The translations under genes were made by a program, and so were the position numbers. The notes under the pieces are model-generated. The model was not told where the DNA came from, searched no databases, and saw only the letters and a list, made by a program, of their open reading frames with translations. 22,106 bases of DNA from an uncultured Alphaproteobacteria bacterium (GTDB lineage Bacteria > Pseudomonadota > Alphaproteobacteria > Rhodobacterales > Rhodobacteraceae): assembly GCA_929200295.1 (NCBI GenBank), contig CAKMZE010000036.1, positions 1 to 22,106 of the forward strand, given 5' to 3'. Shown piece after piece: positions 7,103 through 13,947 of this stretch. Each line of letters begins with the position of its first letter. Positions within the stretch are counted from its first letter, which is position 1.

Positions 7103-7903
7103 CTATAAAACACTCATATCATGCATCATTTTTTCAAGACGCGAGACATCTTCAGGGTTGTTCAACTCCCAAAAGTCACGCCCTTTGGCAGAAACTTCGA
7201 CGCATAACACCTGTTTGTTCTGCTCCATAAAGCGCAATTGCTCTAACCCTTCGAGCTCTTCCAGCGGCCCGGTGGGCCATGTGGGATAGGCGGTAAGCGC
7301 CGCAGGACGATATGCATATACGCCCACGTGATGAAAAACCGGGGTATCTGCCTGATCAGAATAACGTTGCGACAGATATGGAATAACTTCTTTGGAAAAA
7401 TAGAGCGCCTTATGATCTGCGCTAAACACAGCCGTTGTCCCCCCCACACGGCCCGCGCGACGATCATCTAAGAGCGCAGTGAGCATATGGCCTTTGGTCC
7501 GTAAAACAGGTGTTGCAACATCAAAGGCAGGGTTGGCGCGCAACCCGGATACAAGGTCTTCGACAAACCAAGCAGGGGTGAGCGGCGCGTCGCCTTGGAG
7601 ATTGACAACAATATCGTGCTCTTCGGACAAAGCATTATATGCCTCTGCGCAGCGTTCTGTGCCGTTGGCGCATTCCTCTGAAGTCATAATGACCTCAGCG
7701 CCATAGGATTCGGCTGCACGCTTGATGCGATCATCGTCGGTCGCAACAACAACACGCGCGATACCGCGCACGTCCATCGCCGCCTCCCATGAACGTTGAA
7801 TTAAGGATTTGCCTACGCCCGTGGCCCCTCGCAAAACCGCAAGTGGCTTACCTGGATAGCGCTGCGATGCGTATCGCGCAGGGATGATAATAACAGCAGA
7901 CAT
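7103..7903 (-). CDS. KdsB-like cytidylyltransferase (CMP-sugar synthetase)
   Basis: Member of the CMP-Kdo synthetase group, which activates 3-deoxy-manno-octulosonate with CTP. Visible are IIIPARYASQRYPGKPLA (5-22), VVVATDDDRI (51-60), MTSEECANGTER (73-84) and VNLQGDAPLTP (100-110). The 266 residues slightly exceed the usual 245-250, partly through a GATGVGKSL insertion near residue 26. Two conserved spots differ from classical KdsB as I remember it: QGDEP reads QGDAP, and the late GVDTPEDL region, whose Asp binds metal, reads LNNPEDV (247-253). The sugar may therefore not be Kdo, and I give no gene symbol. The gene starts 6 bases after cysQ without a clear ribosome-binding site, so it depends on the cysQ transcript and possibly on coupling. 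Confidence 0.8.
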   Translation of the reverse strand: MSAVIIIPARYASQRYPGKPLAVLRGATGVGKSLIQRSWEAAMDVRGIARVVVATDDDRIKRAAESYGAEVIMTSEECANGTERCAEAYNALSEEHDIVVNLQGDAPLTPAWFVEDLVSGLRANPAFDVATPVLRTKGHMLTALLDDRRAGRVGGTTAVFSADHKALYFSKEVIPYLSQRYSDQADTPVFHHVGVYAYRPAALTAYPTWPTGPLEELEGLEQLRFMEQNKQVLCVEVSAKGRDFWELNNPEDVSRLEKMMHDMSVL

Positions 7904-7909
7904 CAGCGA

Positions 7910-8707
7910 CTATGGCTTTTTCAACTCTACGCCGGGGGCGTAGGCAATAAAGAACGGGTTTGCGAATGTCTCTTTTCCATAGTGCAACGGGCTATGATCA
8001 TCAAACCGCACAACATGCCCGCCGGCCCCTGATAAAACAGCATGGCCTGCGGCTGTATCCCATTCCATCGTGCGTCCGACCCGCGGATAAATATCCGCCT
8101 CACCCGTCGCAATGAGACAGAATTTCAGTGATGAACCTGCGCTTTTCATATCTGCGACCGCGTATTTATTGATGTAATCATCCGTCGCTTGATCGCGGTG
8201 CGATTTTGAAGCCACCACAAGAAGCGCCTGATTATCAGGGTTTGAAACAGTGATTGGGCGGGTTTCCCCCGGCGCATCCTTTGCAAACGCGCCGCTTTCC
8301 TCAACCGATGTGCCATTTGCATCTGTATAAAAGAGCCGCCCCTTGGCCGGGGCATAAACAACACCACGATGAGGGACACCATCAACCACATAGGCGATGT
8401 TCACCGTAAAATCGCCACGCCGCTTGATAAATTCCTTAGTTCCATCAAGAGGGTCCACGATCAAAAACGTTGATGCACTAATATCATGTGACGCAGCTTG
8501 CTCTTCGGTGATCAATGGCACATCTGGAAACGCCGCGCGCAGCCCTGCTGAGATCAGCGCATCAGCGGCCTCATCAGCTGCTGTGACAGGGCTGTCGTCG
8601 CTTTTTGAACGGACGTCGAAATCAGGACTGTTATAAATCTCCATGATCACATCGCCTGCCTCAAGCGCGAGGCGGCGCATCACAGCTGTTAGTGTGTCAT
8701 AATTCAT
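7910..8707 (-). CDS. cysQ: 3'(2'),5'-bisphosphate nucleotidase
   Basis: Hydrolyses PAP (adenosine 3',5'-bisphosphate) to AMP and phosphate, removing the inhibitory by-product of PAPS-using sulfotransferases. The 265 residues carry the lithium-sensitive phosphatase motifs in order: DDSPVTAADEAAD (37-49), TEEQ (67-70), the metal-binding DPLDGTKEF (85-93) and the C-terminal WDTAAGHAVL (216-225). The TEEQ and DPLDGTKEF acids are the expected metal ligands. The ATG at 8705-8707 follows AAGGG. The gene heads the minus-strand run cysQ/kdsB-like and is divergent from a polysaccharide-export permease. With a sulfotransferase in the same block, a role in sulfated-glycan synthesis is plausible besides the general role in sulfur assimilation. 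Confidence 0.93.
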   Translation of the reverse strand: MNYDTLTAVMRRLALEAGDVIMEIYNSPDFDVRSKSDDSPVTAADEAADALISAGLRAAFPDVPLITEEQAASHDISASTFLIVDPLDGTKEFIKRRGDFTVNIAYVVDGVPHRGVVYAPAKGRLFYTDANGTSVEESGAFAKDAPGETRPITVSNPDNQALLVVASKSHRDQATDDYINKYAVADMKSAGSSLKFCLIATGEADIYPRVGRTMEWDTAAGHAVLSGAGGHVVRFDDHSPLHYGKETFANPFFIAYAPGVELKKP

Positions 8708-8857
8708 ATGTCAGCCCTTTAACAATTTTATACATGATCGTGTTAATTGAAAATGCATGCGATACCTCTTATGATATGTCGATCAATGAACAGCAAGAAA
8801 TTCGTCGTCATATAGGCGGTCTTAAACACCACAGGCTTTTGGCAGGAAATAGTACGC
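8708..8857. promoter_or_regulatory. Divergent promoter region cysQ / export permease
   Basis: This 150-bp AT-rich gap between divergent genes must serve both directions. TATAAA on the minus strand (8727-8732) could be part of a cysQ promoter, and a short TTAACA/TGTTAA inverted repeat (8719-8724, 8741-8746) surrounds it. Neither is strong on its own. No gene is visible here. Confidence 0.4.
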
Positions 8858-9679
8858 ATGTTTCAAGTTGAGCAAAAGAAAACCACGACGCGCTCGGCAC
8901 TGGTTATCCTTGAGCTGATTTATCACTCGATTGTACGTGATCTTCGTAAAAATCACCGTAATGCGCTGATGGGTCTTGCGCTGAATATGCTGCAAACGGT
9001 GATTTTCGTCATTTCGTTCTTTGCAATGTTTGCCATGCTGGGCATGCGCGGTGCTGCAATCCGTGGTGATTTTTTGCTTTACATCATGTCCGGCATTTTT
9101 ATGTTCATGACCCACACAAAGGCGCTGGGCGCTGTCGTAGGATCAGAAGGCCCGGCCTCTCCTATGATGCAACACGCGCCAATGAATACTGTTGTAGCGA
9201 TTACATCAGCAGCACTTTCATCGCTTTATATTCAAACGCTTTCGCTTGTAGTGATCTTATTTGTATACCATGTTGCCGTGACCCCAGTTGTGATTGATAA
9301 CCCTATCGGCGCTTTGGGTATGCATCTCACGGCTTGGATGACCGGTGCTGGCATCGGTATGATCTTATTGTCGGTTAAACCATGGTTTCCTGAGTTTACC
9401 CAAGTCGCATCAAGTCTTTATTCGCGTATCAGTATGATCGCCTCGGGCAAAATGTTTGTGGCAAATACATTGCCTGCCTCAATGCTAGTCATGTTTGATT
9501 GGAACCCATTGTTTCATATCATCGATCAAACGCGCGGCTATGTGTTTTTGCATTATACACCCCACACCACAAACACACCCTATCCTATTTATATGGGGAT
9601 TTTATTTGTTATGATCGGTATGATTGGCGAATATTACACCCGCCAGAATGCATCTGTTTCTTGGGGTGCTGGTCGGTAA
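8858..9679 (+). CDS. ABC-2 type polysaccharide-export permease (KpsM-like)
   Basis: Inner-membrane permease subunit of a capsule or polysaccharide ABC exporter, 273 residues. The hydrophilic N-terminus (1-35, with VRDLRKNHRNALMG) leads into hydrophobic segments at about 36-61, 73-90, 109-138, 146-169 and 246-262. It ends with the usual short tail IGEYYTRQ. This matches the size and layout of KpsM/CtrC/RkpT-type proteins. An AGGA sits about 10 bases before the ATG. The expected partner ATPase (KpsT-like) is absent next door and from the window, so it must be encoded elsewhere. Divergent placement next to cysQ and the sugar-activation and glycosyltransferase genes supports export of the glycan made by this block, but the substrate is not shown by the sequence. 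Confidence 0.85.
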   Translation: MFQVEQKKTTTRSALVILELIYHSIVRDLRKNHRNALMGLALNMLQTVIFVISFFAMFAMLGMRGAAIRGDFLLYIMSGIFMFMTHTKALGAVVGSEGPASPMMQHAPMNTVVAITSAALSSLYIQTLSLVVILFVYHVAVTPVVIDNPIGALGMHLTAWMTGAGIGMILLSVKPWFPEFTQVASSLYSRISMIASGKMFVANTLPASMLVMFDWNPLFHIIDQTRGYVFLHYTPHTTNTPYPIYMGILFVMIGMIGEYYTRQNASVSWGAGR

Positions 9680-9721
9680 TATACCTGCTGTAGTAGCTGT
9701 CAATTTTTATAGATAAATGTC

Positions 9722-9856
9722 ATGAAACGCATATGTTTTGTGAGACTCTTGGATTTTAGCCCGCAAAATCGACAGAAACATGCATTTTCGCTCGTCTTGC
9801 TGTGTTTGACCGCTTGCAGCGTCAAACAGCCATCCCTATATACGCCAAGATCATAG
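9722..9856 (+). CDS. Possible 44-residue lipoprotein
   Basis: A short frame in the permease-dnaK gap encodes 44 residues. The basic start and RQKH are followed by a hydrophobic stretch, AFSLVLLCLTAC, ending in a good lipobox (LTAC, Cys32), and a 12-residue tail, SVKQPSLYTPRS. This resembles very small bacterial lipoproteins. Against it: no clear ribosome-binding site, a rather long n-region, and overlap of its 3' half with the likely heat-shock promoter of dnaK. It may be chance. I recognise no family. Confidence 0.3.
   Translation: MKRICFVRLLDFSPQNRQKHAFSLVLLCLTACSVKQPSLYTPRS
9803..9844 (+). promoter_or_regulatory. Heat-shock (RpoH-like) promoter of dnaK with overlapping inverted repeat
   Basis: CTTG at 9813-9816 and CCTATATACG at 9835-9844 resemble the alphaproteobacterial RpoH promoter (CTTGAC, about 17 bases, CYTATNTNNG, as I remember it). 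The -10-like part fits fully; the last two -35 bases differ. The -35 lies in the 10-base spacer of a perfect 8-bp inverted repeat, TGTTTGAC (9803-9810) and GTCAAACA (9821-9828), which could be an operator. Transcription would start near 9850, giving a leader of about 100 bases before dnaK. Confidence 0.55.
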
Positions 9857-9954
9857 ATTTTGAGGCTCCGCCTTAATCTGACACTTGTAACTGGCGCAGA
9901 TGCCGCATTGGGTTTGCGTTGTTCAAACCGCCTAAAGAAAAGGGATTTGGAATT

Positions 9955-11871
9955 ATGGCAAAAGTCATTGGAATCGACCTTGGTACGACCAACTCTTGTA
10001 TTGCGATCATGGACGGCTCAAAACCGCGCGTGATTGAGAATGCAGAGGGCGCGCGGACGACACCGTCGATCGTGGCCTTTACAGATGATGAGCGTCTGGT
10101 TGGCCAGCCTGCTAAGCGTCAGGCTGTTACGAACCCTGAGAATACAATCTTTGCTGTTAAGCGTCTGATTGGCCGCAATGTTAATGACAAGGTGCTGGCC
10201 AAAGACAAAAAGAACATGCCCTTCAAAATGATTGATGGCGGCAATGGGGCTGCTTGGGTCGAAAGCAAAGGCGAAAAATATTCACCAAGCCAAATCTCGG
10301 CGTTTATCCTCGGTAAAATGAAGGAAACAGCCGAGAGCTATCTTGGCGAAGAGGTGACACAGGCTGTTATCACAGTGCCTGCCTATTTTAACGACCAACA
10401 ACGTCAGGCCACCAAAGACGCGGGCAAAATCGCTGGCCTCGAAGTGCTGCGGATCATCAACGAGCCAACAGCCGCGGCCCTTGCCTATGGTCTTGATAAA
10501 GAAAACACACAGACAATCGCTGTTTATGACCTTGGTGGTGGTACATTCGACGTCACAATCCTTGAGATTGATGATGGCCTCTTTGAAGTGAAATCAACCA
10601 ATGGTGATACTTTCCTTGGCGGTGAAGACTTTGACATGCGCATCGTCACATACCTCGCCGATGAGTTTAAGAAAGAGCACTCGGTTGATCTGACACAAGA
10701 CAAAATGGCGCTTCAGCGCTTGAAGGAAGCCGCCGAGAAAGCAAAGATCGAGCTGTCTTCGTCAAGTGCGACCGAAATCAACCAGCCGTTTATTTCCATG
10801 GGCTCCAATGGCGCGCCATTGCACATGGTGATGAAGCTGACACGCGCAAAGCTGGAAAGCCTTGTTTCTGATTTGATCAAAGCCTCAATCAAGCCATGTC
10901 AGGCGGCATTGAAAGACGCAGGCCTTTCAACGTCTGATATCGATGAGGTCGTTCTCGTCGGTGGTATGACGCGGATGCCAAAGGTCAAAGACGAAGTGTC
11001 AAAATTCTTTGGCAAAGAGCCACATCAGGGTGTGAACCCAGATGAGGTTGTTGCCATGGGTGCGGCTATTCAGGCCGGTGTTTTGCAGGGCGATGTCAAA
11101 GACGTTGTTCTTCTGGACGTAACGCCATTGTCGTTGGGTATTGAAACATTGGGCGGTGTCTTTACCCGCCTGATTGACCGCAACACGACAATCCCAACAA
11201 AGAAATCGCAGGTGTTCTCAACCGCCGAAGACAACCAAAACGCCGTGACATTGCGCGTGTTCCAAGGTGAGCGTGAAATGGCCGCAGACAACAAAATGCT
11301 GGGTCAGTTCAATCTCGAAGATATCCCACCAGCGCCACGTGGCCTGCCACAGATCGAGGTCACATTTGACATCGATGCCAACGGCATCGTGTCTGTTGGT
11401 GCGAAGGATAAGGGCACCGGAAAAGAGCAAAATATCACGATCCAAGCCTCTGGTGGTCTTTCCGATGATGATATCGAAGCAATGGTCCGCGACGCCGAAG
11501 AAAATGCCGAAGCGGATAAAGAACGCCGCGAGCTTGTCGATGCGCGCAACCAAGCTGAAAGCCTGATCCACTCAACCGAGAAATCTTTGGAAGAGCATTC
11601 GGATAAGGTGGACCCAACCACAGTTGAAGCGATTGAGCTTGCGATTGCCGCTCTCAAGGATGACCTCGAGAAGGATGACGTGACAGCTGACAAACTGAAA
11701 GCTGGCGTTCAAAACGTAACAGAAGCTGCAATGAAACTGGGTGAAGCTATTTATAAAGCGTCTCAGGAAGCAGAAGGTGACGTTGAGCCAGAGATGAAGG
11801 GCGCGGATGAGGGTGAAGACGATATCCTCGATGCTGACTTCGAAGATTTGGACGGTGATAAGCGCGACTAA
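9955..11871 (+). CDS. dnaK: Hsp70 chaperone DnaK
   Basis: ATP-dependent cytoplasmic chaperone that binds unfolded segments and works with DnaJ and GrpE. The 638 residues match the usual length. The ATPase domain begins with KVIGIDLGTTNSC and contains VPAYFNDQQRQATKDAG, INEPTAAALAYG, the phosphate loop DLGGGTFDV and VLVGGMTRMP. The substrate-binding domain follows with DVTPLSLGIETLGG and LGQFNLEDIPPAPRG. The acidic end, DILDADFEDLDGDK, is the conserved tail. I chose the ATG at 9955 because the protein then starts in the conserved place and GGA lies just upstream; a frame 12 codons longer has no support. The leader carries a small hairpin (GGTTTG 9911-9916, CAAACC 9924-9929) just before the ribosome-binding site. 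dnaJ follows after 77 bp. Confidence 0.98.
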   Translation: MAKVIGIDLGTTNSCIAIMDGSKPRVIENAEGARTTPSIVAFTDDERLVGQPAKRQAVTNPENTIFAVKRLIGRNVNDKVLAKDKKNMPFKMIDGGNGAAWVESKGEKYSPSQISAFILGKMKETAESYLGEEVTQAVITVPAYFNDQQRQATKDAGKIAGLEVLRIINEPTAAALAYGLDKENTQTIAVYDLGGGTFDVTILEIDDGLFEVKSTNGDTFLGGEDFDMRIVTYLADEFKKEHSVDLTQDKMALQRLKEAAEKAKIELSSSSATEINQPFISMGSNGAPLHMVMKLTRAKLESLVSDLIKASIKPCQAALKDAGLSTSDIDEVVLVGGMTRMPKVKDEVSKFFGKEPHQGVNPDEVVAMGAAIQAGVLQGDVKDVVLLDVTPLSLGIETLGGVFTRLIDRNTTIPTKKSQVFSTAEDNQNAVTLRVFQGEREMAADNKMLGQFNLEDIPPAPRGLPQIEVTFDIDANGIVSVGAKDKGTGKEQNITIQASGGLSDDDIEAMVRDAEENAEADKERRELVDARNQAESLIHSTEKSLEEHSDKVDPTTVEAIELAIAALKDDLEKDDVTADKLKAGVQNVTEAAMKLGEAIYKASQEAEGDVEPEMKGADEGEDDILDADFEDLDGDKRD

Positions 11872-11890
11872 GCAGTTGCGCGTAAAGTTT

Positions 11891-11930
11891 GGCCGGCCCT
11901 TCTTAGAACTGGGGCCGGTCTTATGCTTTT
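11891..11930 (+). terminator. Hairpin between dnaK and dnaJ
   Basis: GGCCGGCCC (11891-11899) pairs with GGGCCGGTC (11912-11920), a 9-bp stem with one G-U pair, followed by TTATGCTTTT. The T-rich tail is interrupted, so it may be a partial terminator or a processing/stability site that lowers dnaJ relative to dnaK. It lies in the 77-bp gap. Confidence 0.6.
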
Positions 11931-11948
11931 CCCAAGGGGGAAACCGAC

Positions 11949-13091
11949 ATGGCAAAACGTGATTATTATGAAACGCTAGGCATCTCCAGGGGTGCCTCTG
12001 ATGCAGAGATCAAAAAGGCCTACCGCCAAAAGGCGAAAGAGCTACATCCTGATCGCAACGCTGATAATCCCAAAGCTGAAGCACAGTTTAAAGAAGCAAA
12101 CGAAGCCTATGATGTGCTGAAAACCGCAGATAAGCGCGCAGCATATGACCGGTATGGTCATGCGGCGTTTGAGGGTGGCATGGGCGGCGGCGGTGGCGGC
12201 CCACGTGGCGGTGGCGACGACTTTGCCAGCGCGTTCTCTGATGTCTTTGATGATCTGTTTGGCGATATGATGGGCGGCCGCGGTGGTGGTGCACGCAGCC
12301 GTGCACAACGCGGCAATGATCTACGCTACAATTTGCGCATCAATCTCGAAGATGCGTTCCAAGGGATGCAGAAAACCATCACGGTGCCCACGGCAGTGGG
12401 CTGTGACGGCTGCAATGGCACGGGCGCAGAAGGTGGATCAGAGCCGCAAACATGCCCGACATGTTCCGGCATGGGCAAGGTGCGCGCGCAGCAGGGTTTC
12501 TTTACTGTTGAACGCACCTGTCCTGCATGTAACGGCATGGGGCAGACGATCAAAAACCCATGTAAGACCTGCCATGGACATGGCCGCGTTGAAAAGGAAA
12601 AATCGCTTTCTGTGAACATCCCTGCGGGTGTGGAAACCGGCACGCGTATCCGGCTTGCAGGCGAGGGCGAGGCTGGCATGCGTGGTGGGCCGACGGGTGA
12701 TCTCTATATCTTTATCGAGGTGCGCTATCATAAGATCTTTGAACGCGAAAGCACATCGCTGTTTTGTCGCATTCCTGTATCGATTGCATCTGCCGCATTG
12801 GGTGGCGAGATCGAGGTGCCGACAATTGATGGCGGGCGCGCATTGGTCAAAATACCTGCCGGATCACAATCAGGCCGGCAAATGCGGCTGCGTTCTAAGG
12901 GGATGCCTGCGTTACGTGGCGGTGGCCGTGGCGATATGCTGATCGAGCTCGCGGTTGAGACACCTGTAAATTTGACAGCGCGTCAACGCGAGATCCTGAA
13001 AGAATTTGACGAGATATCGGCTGAGAATAACCCCCAAGGCACGAGCTTCTTCGATTCGGTCAAAAGCTTTTGGGATGGGATGAAGGGCTGA
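11949..13091 (+). CDS. dnaJ: Hsp40 co-chaperone DnaJ
   Basis: Stimulates DnaK ATPase and delivers unfolded clients. The 380-residue protein is a complete type I Hsp40. The J domain (1-70) contains the catalytic HPD at 33-35. A Gly-rich region (about 76-115, rich in GGG) follows. Four zinc-binding repeats start at residues 152, 169, 191 and 205 (CDGCNGTG, CPTCSGMG, CPACNGMG, CKTCHGHG). The two C-terminal substrate-binding subdomains begin near VNIPAGVETGTRIRLAGEGE. A strong AAGGGGGA ribosome-binding site precedes the ATG. It is probably co-transcribed with dnaK through the intervening hairpin. Confidence 0.98.
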   Translation: MAKRDYYETLGISRGASDAEIKKAYRQKAKELHPDRNADNPKAEAQFKEANEAYDVLKTADKRAAYDRYGHAAFEGGMGGGGGGPRGGGDDFASAFSDVFDDLFGDMMGGRGGGARSRAQRGNDLRYNLRINLEDAFQGMQKTITVPTAVGCDGCNGTGAEGGSEPQTCPTCSGMGKVRAQQGFFTVERTCPACNGMGQTIKNPCKTCHGHGRVEKEKSLSVNIPAGVETGTRIRLAGEGEAGMRGGPTGDLYIFIEVRYHKIFERESTSLFCRIPVSIASAALGGEIEVPTIDGGRALVKIPAGSQSGRQMRLRSKGMPALRGGGRGDMLIELAVETPVNLTARQREILKEFDEISAENNPQGTSFFDSVKSFWDGMKG

Positions 13092-13098
13092 CCTAAAG

Positions 13099-13140
13099 GG
13101 CGGCTTACGCCGATTCTTTTATATGGGGCCTATTGGCCCC
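13099..13140 (+). terminator. Terminator-like tandem hairpins after dnaJ
   Basis: GGCG (13099-13102) pairs with CGCC (13108-13111), followed by GATTCTTTT ending at 13120. A second perfect hairpin, GGGGCC TATT GGCCCC (13125-13140), follows but lacks a T-run. Together they plausibly end the dnaKJ transcript before radC. The first stem is short, so efficiency may be low. Confidence 0.5.
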
Positions 13141-13194
13141 CGCGTTTCATGCTCTGTTAACAATTTGTTCAGCACGTTTGCGCAGACTTGCCGC

Positions 13195-13947
13195 ATGACC
13201 CATTTTGCCGACAGCCCATCCCTTTTTGCCCCCGATGAGATTACCCCCGTTGAGCGCCCGCCAAAGCCCGGTGATCTATCCTATATCAAAGACCACAGGC
13301 TGCGATTGCGCACGCGGTTTTTATCCGGTGGTGCGCATGCTGTGCCCGATTATGAGCTCTTAGAACTGATCTTGTTTCGGGCGATCCCACGCCGCGATGT
13401 AAAGCCGCTCGCGCGTTTACTGTTAGATACATTCGGCGATTTTAACGCCGTGATATCTGCCCCCATTGATCGTCTGTGCGCGGTAAACGGTGTAGGTGAC
13501 GCTGTCGCACTTGAGATCAAAATCATCGAAGCCGGCGCGCATCGGCTCGCAAGGGCCAAGGTCTTACAGCGCCATGTCGTGTCTAGCTGGGATGCGCTCC
13601 TCAATTACTGTCATACCGTTATGGCGCATCGTGAGACCGAGCAATTCCGCATTCTTTACCTTGATACAAAAAACACTGTGATCGCAGATGAAGAGCAGGC
13701 CAAAGGCACGATTGATCATGTCCCCGTTTACCCGCGTGAAGTGGTCAAGCGCGCATTAGAGATCAATGCCGCCGCACTGATCCTTGTCCATAACCACCCA
13801 TCAGGTGACCCGACCCCATCTGATGCAGATATCACCATGACCCAGCAAATCGCGGATGCGGCGCAAACCCTTGGCATTACCGTGCATGATCACCTGATCA
13901 TCGGGAAATCGGCTGAGCTGTCGTTTCGGGCGCAGGGTTTATTGTGA
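13195..13947 (+). CDS. radC: RadC/YicR-family JAB-domain protein
   Basis: Member of the RadC family, often annotated as DNA repair though its real function is unsettled; it is not essential for repair in E. coli. The 250 residues include an N-terminal helix-hairpin-helix-type region (LCAVNGVGDAVALEIK, about 94-109). The C-terminal JAB/MPN metalloprotease-like domain carries the complete metal motif HNHPSGDPTPSDAD (199-212). The ATG at 13195 begins the conserved protein; an in-frame start 24 codons earlier would lie in the terminator-like hairpin. The stop overlaps the convergent gene's 3' end by 9 bp (13939-13947), so the two transcripts must overlap. Confidence 0.92.
   Translation: MTHFADSPSLFAPDEITPVERPPKPGDLSYIKDHRLRLRTRFLSGGAHAVPDYELLELILFRAIPRRDVKPLARLLLDTFGDFNAVISAPIDRLCAVNGVGDAVALEIKIIEAGAHRLARAKVLQRHVVSSWDALLNYCHTVMAHRETEQFRILYLDTKNTVIADEEQAKGTIDHVPVYPREVVKRALEINAAALILVHNHPSGDPTPSDADITMTQQIADAAQTLGITVHDHLIIGKSAELSFRAQGLL

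Noticed and set aside
9857..9954. ROSE-like RNA thermometer in the dnaK leader
   Set aside because: Only short stems are visible, and neither a ROSE-type conserved segment nor pairing of the ribosome-binding site could be shown.
13157..13185. TGTTAACA palindrome and possible SOS box (GTTC N7 GTTC) before radC
   Set aside because: Only one GTTC is present and the second half does not match; TGTTAACA alone is too short to claim.
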